From SFEL01 sp963640685 (lineage in GTDB: Bacteria; Bacillota; Clostridia; Christensenellales; CAG-138): 64,000 nt of DNA. This document shows, in pieces, positions 9,099 through 17,715 of this stretch. Within the stretch, counting starts at the first letter, position 1; the number at the start of each line of letters is the position of its first letter. The notes beneath the pieces are model-generated. The model was not told the origin of the DNA and searched no databases. It saw nothing but the letters and a program-made list of their open reading frames with translations. The DNA lies in contig CAVIAA010000001.1 of assembly GCA_963640685.1 (NCBI GenBank), forward strand, positions 1 through 64,000, written 5' to 3'. The position numbers and the translations under genes were made by a program.

Positions 9099-9636
9099 GC
9101 AGATCCGCCCCCGCAGTCTCATCAGGGTCGTGCGTTACCATTATGAGGAGCTTGCCCTCGGTGCGGCGGCGTATGCAGCAGAGCGCTGCGGCCTTTGTGC
9201 CGGCATCCAGCCCCTTTAGCGGCTCGTCCATTATGTACACCTCCGCCTCCGCCGCGAGGGCGCGGGCAATGGCTGTGCGGCGGCTCATTCCGCCGGAAAG
9301 CTGGCGTGGGTACCTGTCAAGGTCGGCGCCCAGCCCAAGCTCGGTGAGTATAGCCGCCGCCATTTCCCTCGGCGCGGCTATTGAGGCGTTTTGCAGCGCC
9401 GTTTCCCAGGGGAGTAGCCTGTCCTCCTGAAATACCATGCTTATTCTTTCGCCGCTGCGGAGTACGCTGCCGCTGTCCGGCCTGCTGAGCCCCGCAATGA
9501 GGTACAGCAGTGTGGTCTTTCCGGAGCCGGAGCGGCCGGTAACGGCGCAAAAGCCCTTCTCGGGCAACGAAAGCGAAAGATCCACCAAAACGGCCTTTTT
9601 GCCGTAGCTCTTGCAAACGTGGTCAAGGCGTATCAT
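9085..9636 (-). CDS. ABC importer ATPase, SsuB/TauB-like
   Basis: Energises the importer encoded by the next two genes. Visible motifs are Walker A GRSGSGKTT, Q-loop QEDRLLPW, signature LSGGMSRRTAIARAL, Walker B VYIMDEP and the H-loop VTHD. At 183 residues it is clearly shorter than the usual 240-260; the chain stops soon after the H-loop, so the C-terminal part is missing while all catalytic motifs remain. The start overlaps the permease gene by 14 nt, which suggests coupling. The 3' end overlaps the convergent glycosyltransferase gene by 14 nt. Confidence 0.92.
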   Translation of the reverse strand: MIRLDHVCKSYGKKAVLVDLSLSLPEKGFCAVTGRSGSGKTTLLYLIAGLSRPDSGSVLRSGERISMVFQEDRLLPWETALQNASIAAPREMAAAILTELGLGADLDRYPRQLSGGMSRRTAIARALAAEAEVYIMDEPLKGLDAGTKAAALCCIRRRTEGKLLIMVTHDPDETAGADLLIEL

Positions 9637-10360
9637 ATACCCTCCTCATAAGGCGCAGAAACAGCCGCTCCAGCGCAACGCTGATAAGCACTATGACCGC
9701 AGTCCATGCAAAAAGGTCGGCGGTTTCCAAATATATCTTTGCGTCGTACAGCTTTACCCCTATGCCGAGGGCGGGGGAGGCGAGTACCTCCGCCGCTATG
9801 CCGGCCTTCCACGCGAGACCCATGCCGGTTCTTGCCGCGGCCATAAAAAACGGCATTATCCCGGGGAAATATATGTGCCGCAGGGTCGCGGCGCGGCCTA
9901 TTCGAAATATGCCGGCCATCTCCAGCAGCTTTATGTCCGTCTTTTTTATCCCCTCGTAAACGTTTGACCACACTACCGGCAGCACCATCAAAAACGATAT
10001 TACCGAGGGAATGCGCTCCTTTGAGAGAAAAAGAAACATGAGTATTATGAAGGAGGCGACGGGCGTCGCACGGACGATCCTGACCACCGGCGAAAGAAAA
10101 GCATCCAGCATGCCGAATCTCGCGGTGAGCGCGCCAAGTGCCGTGCCTATCGCAAGGGCGGAAAGGTAGCCGGAGAGTATCCTCAAAAGCGACGCTGCGA
10201 TATCCTGCCAGAACGGCAGGCCGGAGGCAAGCGAGAGTATTCGCCCTGCTACGGAAAGGGGAGCAGGCAATATGAGCTCACTCCCCACGCACATATACAG
10301 TATTTGCCACAGCGCCAGCCATGCGGCGGCGACGGTGACGCTCCTTAACAGCCTCTTCAT
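9623..10360 (-). CDS. ABC importer permease, SsuC/TauC-like
   Basis: Membrane subunit of the nitrate/sulfonate/taurine-type importer family, about six helices. The EAA loop is seen as EMAGIFRIGRAATLRHIYFPGIMPFFMAAARTGMGLAWKAGIAAEVLA. The start at 10360 follows GGGAG; an ATG at 10381, directly after the binding-protein stop, is also possible and would add seven residues. It is flanked by the binding protein and the ATPase in one operon. Confidence 0.9.
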   Translation of the reverse strand: MKRLLRSVTVAAAWLALWQILYMCVGSELILPAPLSVAGRILSLASGLPFWQDIAASLLRILSGYLSALAIGTALGALTARFGMLDAFLSPVVRIVRATPVASFIILMFLFLSKERIPSVISFLMVLPVVWSNVYEGIKKTDIKLLEMAGIFRIGRAATLRHIYFPGIMPFFMAAARTGMGLAWKAGIAAEVLASPALGIGVKLYDAKIYLETADLFAWTAVIVLISVALERLFLRLMRRVYDTP

Positions 10361-10381
10361 GCGGCTCCCTTCGGGCGGCAT

Positions 10382-11338
10382 TTAGCCGAGGTAATACATG
10401 CTGTCATCCGGCAGCGCCCCGCCAACGGACTTCGGGTCGGCGTCAAAGAGCACGCCGAGCATTTCGGACATCATGTCCTTCATCTCGTCGCCTGTAATGC
10501 AGACGATGTTGCAGTTGGGTATTGCCTTTTCCGCAAGCGCTGCGCTTGCCATTATGCCGTACTTTTCAACCAGTGCGCCCGCCTCTGCGGGGGAGGAAAC
10601 GGCGAAGCTCGCGGAGGCCGCATATTCTTCAAGGAAAGACTTGAGAACTTCCGGGTGCCCATCCGCAAACGCCTTGCGGACGACGAGGCAGCCCTGAACG
10701 AGGCTTGCATCGGATATCTTTTCCCACTCGGCAGTGAGGTCGAGCGCTATGCGCGCACCCTCGACCTTGCTGAGCGCGGTGGTCACAAACGGCTCTGGAA
10801 CGGCGATTATGTCCGCCTCGCCGGAGGCGAGCTTTGTTACAGCCTCTGCGTGCTCCGCGGCGTATTCGACCTCGACAGCGCCGGAGAGCCCGTTTTTATC
10901 CAGTATGTAGTTGAGTATATACTCCGGGGTGCTGCCCTGGCCGGCGGCGAGTATCTTTTTGCCTGCAAGGTCGCCTATGGACTGGACGCTGTCGCCATTT
11001 TCCACGATGTACAGCACGCCGAGCGTGTTTACGGCGGCGGTGAGTATCTGTCCCTCGGTCTTGTTAAATAGCACGGCGGCGAGGTTGACGGGCACGGCGG
11101 CGATATCCAGCTCGCCTGAAATGAGGCTGCCGGTGACCTCGTCCGGGCTGCCGGCGTATGTTACGTTATAGGCGTACTCGGCCTTGCCCTCCTCCGCGAG
11201 GGAGCTGAGCTGTGCCATGCCTATTCCGGTAGGCCCCTTCAGTGCGGCTACGTTTACCGTCAGCGGTTCCTTCGGCGCGCAGGCTGTGCACAGTGACAGC
11301 ATCAGCAGCGCCATTGCGGCAGCGATTATCCTTTTCAT
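10382..11338 (-). CDS. ABC importer substrate-binding lipoprotein (NMT1/SsuA-like)
   Basis: Extracytoplasmic receptor for the importer. It has 318 residues and a lipoprotein signal ending in LCTAC with Cys20. Family-type segments include PTGIGMAQL near the N-terminus, GELDIAAVPVNLAAVL and GEADIIAVPEPFVTTALSK in the middle. The ligand cannot be read from sequence; sulfonates, taurine, thiamine precursors and metals are all carried by relatives. AGGAGG lies 11 nt before the ATG. It is the second gene of a four-gene unit led by a Crp/Fnr regulator. Confidence 0.9.
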   Translation of the reverse strand: MKRIIAAAMALLMLSLCTACAPKEPLTVNVAALKGPTGIGMAQLSSLAEEGKAEYAYNVTYAGSPDEVTGSLISGELDIAAVPVNLAAVLFNKTEGQILTAAVNTLGVLYIVENGDSVQSIGDLAGKKILAAGQGSTPEYILNYILDKNGLSGAVEVEYAAEHAEAVTKLASGEADIIAVPEPFVTTALSKVEGARIALDLTAEWEKISDASLVQGCLVVRKAFADGHPEVLKSFLEEYAASASFAVSSPAEAGALVEKYGIMASAALAEKAIPNCNIVCITGDEMKDMMSEMLGVLFDADPKSVGGALPDDSMYYLG

Positions 11339-11364
11339 GTCGATACTTCCTCCTAAGATTGTTT

Positions 11365-12012
11365 TTATTGCTTGATTATTATGGTTCGTCCGTTTCGCTG
11401 TATCCTGCCCTCCGCCTCCATTGCGGTAAGGGTTCGGTAGAGCGAGGCGCGGCCGACGCCGAGCAGCTCCGCAAAATCCGTAAGGCTGCAGGGCAGCTCA
11501 AGCTGCTTTGTGCCGTCCTTCAGCGCGGCGTTGTCCTCAAGGTACATGGCAAGCCTGCTTCCGGCGGAATAACCCGCGAGGGAGGCGATTTTTTTATTGA
11601 GGAACAGCACTCTGCTCACCAGAAGCTCCGCAAGGCTCACGGAAAAGCTGCCGCCGCGCGATAGCCCCGCGCGTATAACGCTGCCGTCCATGCAGAGCAC
11701 GCGACAGCCGCCTGAGGCAGTGAGCCGGCTTATGTCGCTGCCGGGGAAAAACGCCTCGGAAACGTTCAGCGCCTCGCCTGCGCCTGCCGTGCGCATGAGC
11801 AGATACCTCCCGTCGGAGGTCAGCTTTTCAACGGTCACAACGCCGGAAAGCAGGACGAACATACAGCCGCTCGGCAGCTCCTCGCCATCTTTGAGCAGCC
11901 GTATTTCGCAGCCGGGCAAGGAAATAAGAGCCGCGAGCTCCTCATTGCCCACGCTGCAAAACAGCGGGCATTGGCGTAGACTCTGAATATCTGCTGCGCT
12001 TATATCAGTCAT
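11365..12012 (-). CDS. Crp/Fnr-family transcriptional regulator
   Basis: Probable local regulator of the ABC importer operon, 215 residues. The N-terminal half is a cyclic-nucleotide-type beta barrel (CEIRLLKDGEELP ... VLLSGVVTVEKL). The C-terminal winged helix carries LPCSLTDFAELLGVGRASLYRTLTAMEAEGRI, the recognition helix region. Cys residues occur near the N-terminus (QCPLFCSV) but not in an Fnr-type cluster. The ATG at 12012 has AGGAG 7 nt upstream; an open frame extends 27 codons further but has no such site. A perfect palindrome lies in its 5' leader, so autoregulation is likely. Confidence 0.92.
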   Translation of the reverse strand: MTDISAADIQSLRQCPLFCSVGNEELAALISLPGCEIRLLKDGEELPSGCMFVLLSGVVTVEKLTSDGRYLLMRTAGAGEALNVSEAFFPGSDISRLTASGGCRVLCMDGSVIRAGLSRGGSFSVSLAELLVSRVLFLNKKIASLAGYSAGSRLAMYLEDNAALKDGTKQLELPCSLTDFAELLGVGRASLYRTLTAMEAEGRIQRNGRTIIIKQ

Positions 12013-12037
12013 GCATTGACTCCTGCGAAAATAAATC

Positions 12038-12053
12038 TGTCTCACTTGAGACA
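12038..12053. promoter_or_regulatory. 16-bp palindrome, probable Crp/Fnr operator
   Basis: Arms TGTCTCA and TGAGACA are perfect inverted repeats with a 2-bp centre. It lies just downstream of the -10 box, around +1 to +15 of the regulator-importer operon, a place where binding would block transcription. Assignment to the adjacent Crp/Fnr protein is inference. Confidence 0.75.
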
Positions 12054-12058
12054 AAAAC

Positions 12059-12087
12059 ACTATAACATGCCGTCTGCCTTTCGTCAA
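12059..12087 (-). promoter_or_regulatory. Promoter of the Crp/Fnr-ABC importer operon
   Basis: On the minus strand TTGACG (12087-12082) and TATAGT (12064-12059) are 17 nt apart. The tRNA-Glu terminator ends only a few bases upstream of the -35 box. Confidence 0.8.
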
Positions 12088-12094
12088 CAGCAAA

Positions 12095-12129
12095 CAAAAA
12101 AAGACCTCACGGTCAATGCCGTAAGGTCG
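12095..12129 (-). terminator. Terminator of tRNA-Glu
   Basis: Stem GACCTTACGG / CCGTGAGGTC (ten pairs, one G-T) with a six-base loop, followed on the minus strand by seven T residues. Confidence 0.88.
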
Positions 12130-12133
12130 ATGT

Positions 12134-12209
12134 TGGTACCCGATAGGGGAGTCGAACCCCTGTTCCCGCCGTGAGAGGGCGGTGTCCTAGGCCACTAGAC
12201 GAATCGAGC
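12134..12209 (-). tRNA. tRNA-Glu (anticodon CTC)
   Basis: 76 nt with encoded CCA. Acceptor GCTCGAT pairs with ATCGGGT (G1-U72 and U3-G70 wobbles). The D-arm GTCTAGTGGCCTAGGAC is of the Glu type. The anticodon stem CCGCC/GGCGG holds loop CTCTCAC, giving anticodon CTC for GAG. The T-arm is AGGGG TTCGACT CCCCT and the discriminator is A. It has its own promoter and terminator. Confidence 0.95.
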
Positions 12210-12220
12210 AAGCACAACTA

Positions 12221-12248
12221 ATTATACACAGTTTCCGCAGAATGTCAA
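12221..12248 (-). promoter_or_regulatory. Promoter of tRNA-Glu
   Basis: Full consensus TTGACA and TATAAT on the minus strand with a 16-nt spacer, ending 11 bp before the tRNA 5' end. Confidence 0.85.
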
Positions 12249-12324
12249 TACATAAATTGAACTAAAATTTTCAAATGCCGTTTAAAGCAAAAAAACGGCA
12301 AATTTCACTTGGATAATTCGGATT

Positions 12325-12355
12325 TTGAACATTTGTTCACAGCGCGGGGTATACT
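12325..12355 (+). promoter_or_regulatory. Possible promoter with overlapping palindrome
   Basis: TTGAAC and TATACT are 19 nt apart, which is long. The palindrome TGAACA-TT-TGTTCA (12326-12339) covers the -35 box and could be an operator for the PAP2-like gene. Confidence 0.4.
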
Positions 12356-12436
12356 TTTTTGCAAGCAGGAAGTATTATATCTATTACCGACGGAGGACGG
12401 AATATTTTACCAAACCAAAAGAGAGGCATTATCCCT

Positions 12437-13210
12437 ATGGAAAATACGTATACGGTTCGCAAGGATGGCATTGCCGGACGGCTGAGGAGCTATGTGGCAA
12501 ACAACAGGCATGTATGGCTGCTGCTGTATGTGCCGGCTTATCTTATAGTTTTCTGCCTGCTTCAGGCAAGGACGCTGCCGGAGAGAACGGTGCATTTCGC
12601 CCTCGATTATCAAATACCCTTCTGCGAGTATTTCATAATACCCTACTGCGCGTGGTATTTCCTGCTCATAGGGGTGGGGCTGTATACCCTGATAAAGGAT
12701 AAACAGAGCTTTATAAAGTATATGCTGTTCATGATAATCGGCTATTCTGTCTGCTTGTTTACATACTGGGTATACCCGATAGCGCAGGACCTAAGGCCGG
12801 AGGTATTCCCAAGGGAGAATATATGCACGCAGCTCACCGGGCTCATATACTCAATGGATCCGCCGTTTAACATATTGCCCAGCATGCACGTCGTGGGCAG
12901 CTTTATGTGTGCCGCCGCCGTTGCAAACTGCCCGACTGTGAAGCACATCGGCACAAAAATATGGGTGAGCCTGCTTGCGGCGCTGATATCGATATCGACG
13001 GTGTTTGTAAAGCAGCACTCAGTGCTGGACACCGCAGCGGCTCTTGCGCTCTGCATAGTGATATTTTTGATACTCTATGTCCCCTGGAAAAGGGAAGAAA
13101 GGGAGCGGCTCTCACCCCTTGCCCGCCGAAGCTGGCGCATAGGCGGTGCGGCAGGGTTTGTGGTCAGCGCCCTGTGCATTAAGCTCGCCGTTGAAAACCT
13201 GCCAGCATAG
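12437..13210 (+). CDS. PAP2-superfamily membrane phosphatase/phosphotransferase
   Basis: Predicted membrane lipid phosphatase or phosphotransferase, 257 residues and about six helices. The PAP2 motifs are visible in the second half: PSMHVVGSF carries the catalytic His, and VFVKQHSVLDTAAAL carries the second His and Asp. The arrangement resembles the Aur1/Ipt1-like (PAP2_3) branch. The ATG at 12437 follows AGAGAGG; an upstream TTG in frame is less likely. The substrate is unknown; undecaprenyl or phosphatidyl phosphates are plausible. Confidence 0.82.
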   Translation: MENTYTVRKDGIAGRLRSYVANNRHVWLLLYVPAYLIVFCLLQARTLPERTVHFALDYQIPFCEYFIIPYCAWYFLLIGVGLYTLIKDKQSFIKYMLFMIIGYSVCLFTYWVYPIAQDLRPEVFPRENICTQLTGLIYSMDPPFNILPSMHVVGSFMCAAAVANCPTVKHIGTKIWVSLLAALISISTVFVKQHSVLDTAAALALCIVIFLILYVPWKREERERLSPLARRSWRIGGAAGFVVSALCIKLAVENLPA

Positions 13211-13253
13211 GGTGTATCATTAGGCGAAAGAAGCAAGGGAAGGACGTTTAGTT

Positions 13254-14168
13254 ATGGTGAAATTCAGCCTCTATCAGCTCGTGTGGATGTTTTTCGTGTA
13301 TGCCTTTATGGGCTGGTGCGCGGAGGTGGCCTTCGCGGGGCTGCGCCACGGCAGGTTCGTAAACAGGGGCTTTTTGAATGGGCCTATATGCCCGATATAC
13401 GGCTTTGGCCTCGTTGGGGTGATATATCTTCTTGTTGACCTGAAGGACAGCTTCTGGATATTGTTCTTGGGCTCGATAGTAGTTACGACGGCGCTGGAGT
13501 ATGCTACCGGCTGGGTGCTGGAAAAGCTTTTCCACGCAAAGTGGTGGGATTATACAAATAACCGGTTCAATATCCGCGGCTATGTGTGCCTTGAGTTCTC
13601 GCTGATGTGGGGGCTTGCGGCGACCTTTGTGGTTCGAGTGATACACCCGATGGTGATGACCATGATAGACGGCATACCGCACGGCGCGGGCACCGTAATG
13701 GCCTATATAATGCTTGGGCTGACCGCCGTTGACCTCGGCGCAACGCTCGCTGCGATATGCAACATGCAGAAAAAGCTGCGGCTTATTACGGCGGCAGCAA
13801 AGGAAATGCACGAAATATCGGATATCATAGGCGAAAACGTATCCCGTGCCGCGGTTGGCGTGCGCAAGCGCACGGAGGAGGCAAAGGAGCTCTACGGCGA
13901 CCTTATAGAGCTGAGCGCCGCCCACAGGGCGGAGGAAAAGGCGCTCATAGAGAAAAACAGAGAGGAGGAGCGGCAGCTCTTTGAAAGCATACGCGAAAAG
14001 GAGCGGAGCCGCCGGGACGTAAAGGCGGCCATTGCTCAGGCGGACAGGCGGGAAAAGGCCAAGGAGCTGCGCGACAGTCTGCGCAAAAAGAGCTTCACTT
14101 ACCGCCGAATTGCAAGGGCGTTCCCCGACCTTGGCCTTGACGATGGGGAAAACGAGAACGATAAATAA
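13254..14168 (+). CDS. CmpB-family (PF06541-type) membrane protein
   Basis: 304 residues. The first 190 form about five or six helices with the conserved blocks MGWCAEVAFAGLRHGRFVNRGFLNGPICPIYGFG, ALEYATGWVLEKLFHAKWWDY and NIRGYVCLEFSLMWG. These identify a family widespread in Clostridia that is labelled a putative ABC permease, although its function is not established and no ATPase lies nearby. Residues about 190-290 are a highly charged, probably coiled-coil tail. It has its own terminator. The name 'permease' should be treated with caution. Confidence 0.85.
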   Translation: MVKFSLYQLVWMFFVYAFMGWCAEVAFAGLRHGRFVNRGFLNGPICPIYGFGLVGVIYLLVDLKDSFWILFLGSIVVTTALEYATGWVLEKLFHAKWWDYTNNRFNIRGYVCLEFSLMWGLAATFVVRVIHPMVMTMIDGIPHGAGTVMAYIMLGLTAVDLGATLAAICNMQKKLRLITAAAKEMHEISDIIGENVSRAAVGVRKRTEEAKELYGDLIELSAAHRAEEKALIEKNREEERQLFESIREKERSRRDVKAAIAQADRREKAKELRDSLRKKSFTYRRIARAFPDLGLDDGENENDK

Positions 14169-14177
14169 ACACGGTCT

Positions 14178-14208
14178 CGCCGGAAAGAAGGTTTCCGGCG
14201 GATTTTTT
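14178..14208 (+). terminator. Rho-independent terminator
   Basis: Stem CGCCGGAAA / TTTCCGGCG with a five-base loop, then GA and six T residues; it follows the CmpB-family gene. Confidence 0.85.
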
Positions 14209-14253
14209 ATGTGATATAATCCAGATTAACACGACAAGGAGCGACACTTTTAT

Positions 14254-14844
14254 ATGAATTACGCCTCTCTTATCCTCTATATGCTGATAACCTGCTTTAC
14301 GCCGGGGCCCAACAACATAATGTGCATGTATTTAGGTGCAAACGGCGGCCTTAGGGCATCGCGGCGGTTCATGACGGCGAGCATACTTTGCTTTGCCGCC
14401 AAGGCGCTGTTCTGTGGCTTTCTCAACGTTGCACTGGCGGATGTGCTGCCGGGCATTGTGCCGTATCTGAAGTGGCTGGGCGCAGCGTATATGCTCTACC
14501 TTGCGCTGCATATACTTATGGACGGCTTCCGCAAGGGGCAGAAGAGCGGCGAAGCGGGCGGCCGGGAGGCCGGCTACCGGGATGGTGCGCTTATGCAGCT
14601 GCTCAACATAAAGAGCTGGATGGGCAGCCTCAGCGTGTTTTCGATATACGTTGTGCCGTATACCACGGCCGCAGGGGCGATATTGCTGGTTTCCGGGATA
14701 AATACGCTGCTTATGACCGCAGCGGGGCTGACATGGTGTCTTTTCGGCAGCGCAGTGAGAAGGATATATGCGGAGCACATAAAGATATTCAGTGTGGTAA
14801 TGGCGGTATCGCTCGTATGGTGTGCCTATACGGCGCTGGTATAG
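14254..14844 (+). CDS. LysE/RhtB-family exporter
   Basis: Predicted inner-membrane exporter of amino acids or related compounds, 196 residues with about six helices. The N-terminal signature TCFTPGPNNIMCMYLGANGGLRAS is the family hallmark (PGPN motif). An AAGGAG site precedes the ATG by about 11 nt and a TATAAT lies at 14215-14220, though without a good -35 box. It is the first gene of a run to the nitroreductase gene at 17.7 kb. The substrate is unknown. Confidence 0.9.
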   Translation: MNYASLILYMLITCFTPGPNNIMCMYLGANGGLRASRRFMTASILCFAAKALFCGFLNVALADVLPGIVPYLKWLGAAYMLYLALHILMDGFRKGQKSGEAGGREAGYRDGALMQLLNIKSWMGSLSVFSIYVVPYTTAAGAILLVSGINTLLMTAAGLTWCLFGSAVRRIYAEHIKIFSVVMAVSLVWCAYTALV

Positions 14845-14872
14845 CCTGCTAAAAAACGGAGGTATGGAAAAG

Positions 14873-15409
14873 ATGAAGGAGCTGCTCGTAGTTGTAGATT
14901 ATCAGAACGACTTTGTAAACGGTGCGCTGGGCTTTGAGGGCGCTGAGAAGCTGGATAAGCCCATTGCCGAAAAGATCAAAGAGTATAGAAGCCGCGGCGG
15001 GGATGTGATATTCACGCGGGATACCCACGGCGAAAACTACCTCGACACTCAGGAGGGCAGAAAGCTGCCCGTGCCGCACTGCATTAAGGGAAGCGAGGGA
15101 CACGCGCTGTTTGGCGAAACGGCAAAGCAGCTTCTTACGGGGGATATCGTAATAGACAAGCCCTCCTTCGGCAGCCTTGAGCTCGCAAAAACCGCAATAC
15201 AGCGTGGCTATGACAGGATAGAGCTGGTCGGCCTCGTTTCGAATGTATGCGTGCTGACTAACGCTGCGGTGCTGAAAACCGCGCTGCCGGAGGCGGAGAT
15301 AATCGTTGATGCCGCCTGTACATCGAGCTTTGACCGGAAGCTGAACACCGCCGCTCTGGACTGCATGGAGGGCATACAGATAAACGTCATAAACAGAGGG
15401 GATAAGTAA
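14873..15409 (+). CDS. Isochorismatase-fold cysteine hydrolase (nicotinamidase-like)
   Basis: 178 residues. The catalytic triad can be placed: Asp in VVDYQNDFVNGALG, Lys in the KPSFGS segment and Cys in LVGLVSNVCVLTNAAVLK. FTRDTHGENYLDTQEGRKLPVPHC supplies the Asp/His residues that bind metal in nicotinamidases, so nicotinamide deamidation for NAD recycling is the best guess. The start is the second of two close ATGs: GGAGG at 14858-14862 is 10 nt from it but only 1 nt from the first. The oligopeptidase gene follows after 2 nt. Confidence 0.87.
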   Translation: MKELLVVVDYQNDFVNGALGFEGAEKLDKPIAEKIKEYRSRGGDVIFTRDTHGENYLDTQEGRKLPVPHCIKGSEGHALFGETAKQLLTGDIVIDKPSFGSLELAKTAIQRGYDRIELVGLVSNVCVLTNAAVLKTALPEAEIIVDAACTSSFDRKLNTAALDCMEGIQINVINRGDK

Positions 15410-15411
15410 AA

Positions 15412-17172
15412 ATGGCAGATGGAAGATGGAGCCTGGACGCACTGTATACCGGCTTTGAAAGCGAGGACTTTAAGGCGGATGTAGGGCGGCTCGGCGAGGT
15501 AAACGGCCTGCTTGCGGAGGCAGCACGCCGAACAGATGGCGATACGCCGAGGGACAACCTTCTGGCGATAATACCGCTGCTTGAGGAGCGCAGGCTGCTC
15601 TTTGGCTCATTGTCGGATTACTGCCTGTTCCGCCAGACGATGGACACGGAGGACGGCAAGGCCGCCTCTGCCGCAGGCAGGGTAAATATGCTCGCGGGGA
15701 ATGCGGCGAGGGCGCTGTCGGAGATCACCCGCTATATAGCCTCGATAGACGATATCGAAGCTGCGATAGCCGGCGAGCCGCTTCTTGAGGCGTACAGAGG
15801 TTATCTTCTAAGGGAAAAAGAGAAGGGAAAGCACCTGCTCTCGGGAGACGGCGAGGACGTCGCCGCACTGTATGACGTGAGCGGCGGCAAGGCATGGGAG
15901 GAGCTGCACTCATACATTACCTCCTGCGCCGCGGCGGAGCTGAACGGCAAAAGCCTCAGCCTGACGGAGCTGAGGAACCTTGCGTACGACCCTGACGGCG
16001 AGGTGCGCAGGGCGGCGTATGCGGCGGAGCTTTGCAGCTATGAAAGCATAAAGGCTCCCGCGGCCTTTGCGCTAAACAGCATAAAGCTGCAAAGCATAAG
16101 CGAGTGCAGGCTCAGGGGCTTTGAGAGCGTGCTGGATAAGTCGCTGTTTTCGGCGAACATGAAGCGCGGCACGCTGGAGGCACTTTGGGGTGCGGTCGAA
16201 GAATATCTGCCGGCGTTTCACCGCTATTACAGGGCAAAGGCAAGGGCGCTGGGCTATGAAAACGGCCTGCCCTGGCATGAGCTGTTTGCGCCAATAGGCA
16301 AGAGCACGCGAAGCTTTACCATAGAGCAGGCGAGGGATTATATACTTACGGTATTCTCGAACGTTGATGCAGAGCTTGCAAACACCGCAAGCAGAGCGTT
16401 TGAGGAGGACTGGATAGACGTTTACCCGAGGAAGGGCAAGGTTGGCGGTGCATACTGCGAGCCGGCATTCGGGCGGGGGCAGTTCAGGATACTGACAAAC
16501 TTCGGCGGAACGTTCGGTGACGTCGTCACTCTTGCGCACGAGCTCGGCCACGGCTTCCATGAGATGTTGATAAGGGATAACGCCGTTCTCAACAGGGATT
16601 ACTCCATGTCCATCGCCGAGACAGCCTCGACCTTCAACGAAAATCTCGTTACGAGCTATGCGATAGACCGCGCGGAAAACGACGGCGAAAGGCTGATGCT
16701 GCTTGAAAACAGGCTGCAGGACGCGGCACAGATAATATGCGACATATACTCGCGCTATCTCTTTGAAAAGGAGGTATGCGAAAGGAGAAGCGGCAGCTTT
16801 ATGCTGCCGGAGGAGCTCTGCGAAATAATGCTCGGCGCGCAGAGCAGGGCGTATGGCTGTGGGCTGGAGCGGTCTACGCTGAACCCGTACATGTGGGTGT
16901 GCAAGAGCCACTATTACAGCTCGTCCCTCGGGTTTTATAATTACCCGTATGCCTTTGGCGGGCTGCTTGCAAGGGGTCTGTATGAAATGTACAGGCGGGA
17001 AGGAAGCGCCTTCCTGCCCAGGTATAAGCGAATGCTCAGGGAAACGCCGATGCTTTCGGTTGAGCAGAGCACAGAGCTCTGCGGCATAGATGTATCCGGC
17101 CGCGAGTTCTGGCGGGCCTGCCTTGAGACGATAAAACAAGACATCGAGCTGTTTTGTGAGCTCGTGAAATAG
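15412..17172 (+). CDS. pepF: M3-family oligoendopeptidase (PepF-like)
   Basis: Cytosolic zinc metallopeptidase that degrades short peptides. 586 residues, in the normal range. The zinc motif HELGHGFHE sits around residue 380 and the third ligand is expected in SIAETASTFNENLV. The substrate-binding tyrosine region NPYMWVCKSHYYSSSLGFYNYPYAFGGLLA is also typical. It starts 2 nt after the hydrolase gene with an AGAGGGG site in the end of that gene. Confidence 0.94.
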   Translation: MADGRWSLDALYTGFESEDFKADVGRLGEVNGLLAEAARRTDGDTPRDNLLAIIPLLEERRLLFGSLSDYCLFRQTMDTEDGKAASAAGRVNMLAGNAARALSEITRYIASIDDIEAAIAGEPLLEAYRGYLLREKEKGKHLLSGDGEDVAALYDVSGGKAWEELHSYITSCAAAELNGKSLSLTELRNLAYDPDGEVRRAAYAAELCSYESIKAPAAFALNSIKLQSISECRLRGFESVLDKSLFSANMKRGTLEALWGAVEEYLPAFHRYYRAKARALGYENGLPWHELFAPIGKSTRSFTIEQARDYILTVFSNVDAELANTASRAFEEDWIDVYPRKGKVGGAYCEPAFGRGQFRILTNFGGTFGDVVTLAHELGHGFHEMLIRDNAVLNRDYSMSIAETASTFNENLVTSYAIDRAENDGERLMLLENRLQDAAQIICDIYSRYLFEKEVCERRSGSFMLPEELCEIMLGAQSRAYGCGLERSTLNPYMWVCKSHYYSSSLGFYNYPYAFGGLLARGLYEMYRREGSAFLPRYKRMLRETPMLSVEQSTELCGIDVSGREFWRACLETIKQDIELFCELVK

Positions 17173-17187
17173 AAGGAGGATGAAGAT

Positions 17188-17715
17188 ATGACAAATCAGG
17201 TGATTGAAGCGCTGAAGGCGCGCCGCAGCATAAGGCAGTACAAGCCGGAGCAGATAAGCGAGGAGGAGCTTTGCGCCGTGCTGGAGGCGGGAGAATATGC
17301 CCCGAGCGCCATGGGTACCCAGTCCCCGCTTATGGTGGTCGTACAAGATAAAACGCTGCTTTCAAAGCTGGAGCGCATGAACGCGGCCTTTACCCAGAAC
17401 CCGGAGGGGAAGCCGTTTTACGGCGCACCCACGGCCGTTATAGTGCTTTTTGACAGCGAGAACAGCAACGGCTTTGCGGACGGCTGCCTTGCCATGGGGA
17501 ATATGCTCAATGCTGCATACAGTGTTGGTCTCGGCTCCTGCTGGGTAAACAGGGCAAAGGAGATGCTTGACACCGCCGAGGGGCGGGAGCTGCTGAAGGG
17601 CTGGGGCGTGCCGGATAAGTACCGCGGGGTAGCCATATGCATACTGGGCTATGCCGCATGCCCCCTGCCGGAGGCAAAGCCGCGCAAGGACGGATACGTC
17701 ATAAGGGCAAAATAA
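17188..17715 (+). CDS. Nitroreductase-family flavoprotein
   Basis: FMN-dependent NAD(P)H oxidoreductase, 175 residues. The N-terminal FMN site ALKARRSIRQYKPEQISEEEL and later SVGLGSCWVNRAKEML and VPDKYRGVAICILGYA are family landmarks. No extra iron-sulfur domain is present. A strong AGGAGG precedes the ATG. It ends the run that began at 14254; the physiological substrate is unknown. Confidence 0.92.
   Translation: MTNQVIEALKARRSIRQYKPEQISEEELCAVLEAGEYAPSAMGTQSPLMVVVQDKTLLSKLERMNAAFTQNPEGKPFYGAPTAVIVLFDSENSNGFADGCLAMGNMLNAAYSVGLGSCWVNRAKEMLDTAEGRELLKGWGVPDKYRGVAICILGYAACPLPEAKPRKDGYVIRAK

Noticed and set aside
16072..17346. 424-codon open frame on the minus strand
   Set aside because: It lies antisense to the oligoendopeptidase gene with no signals or recognisable domain.
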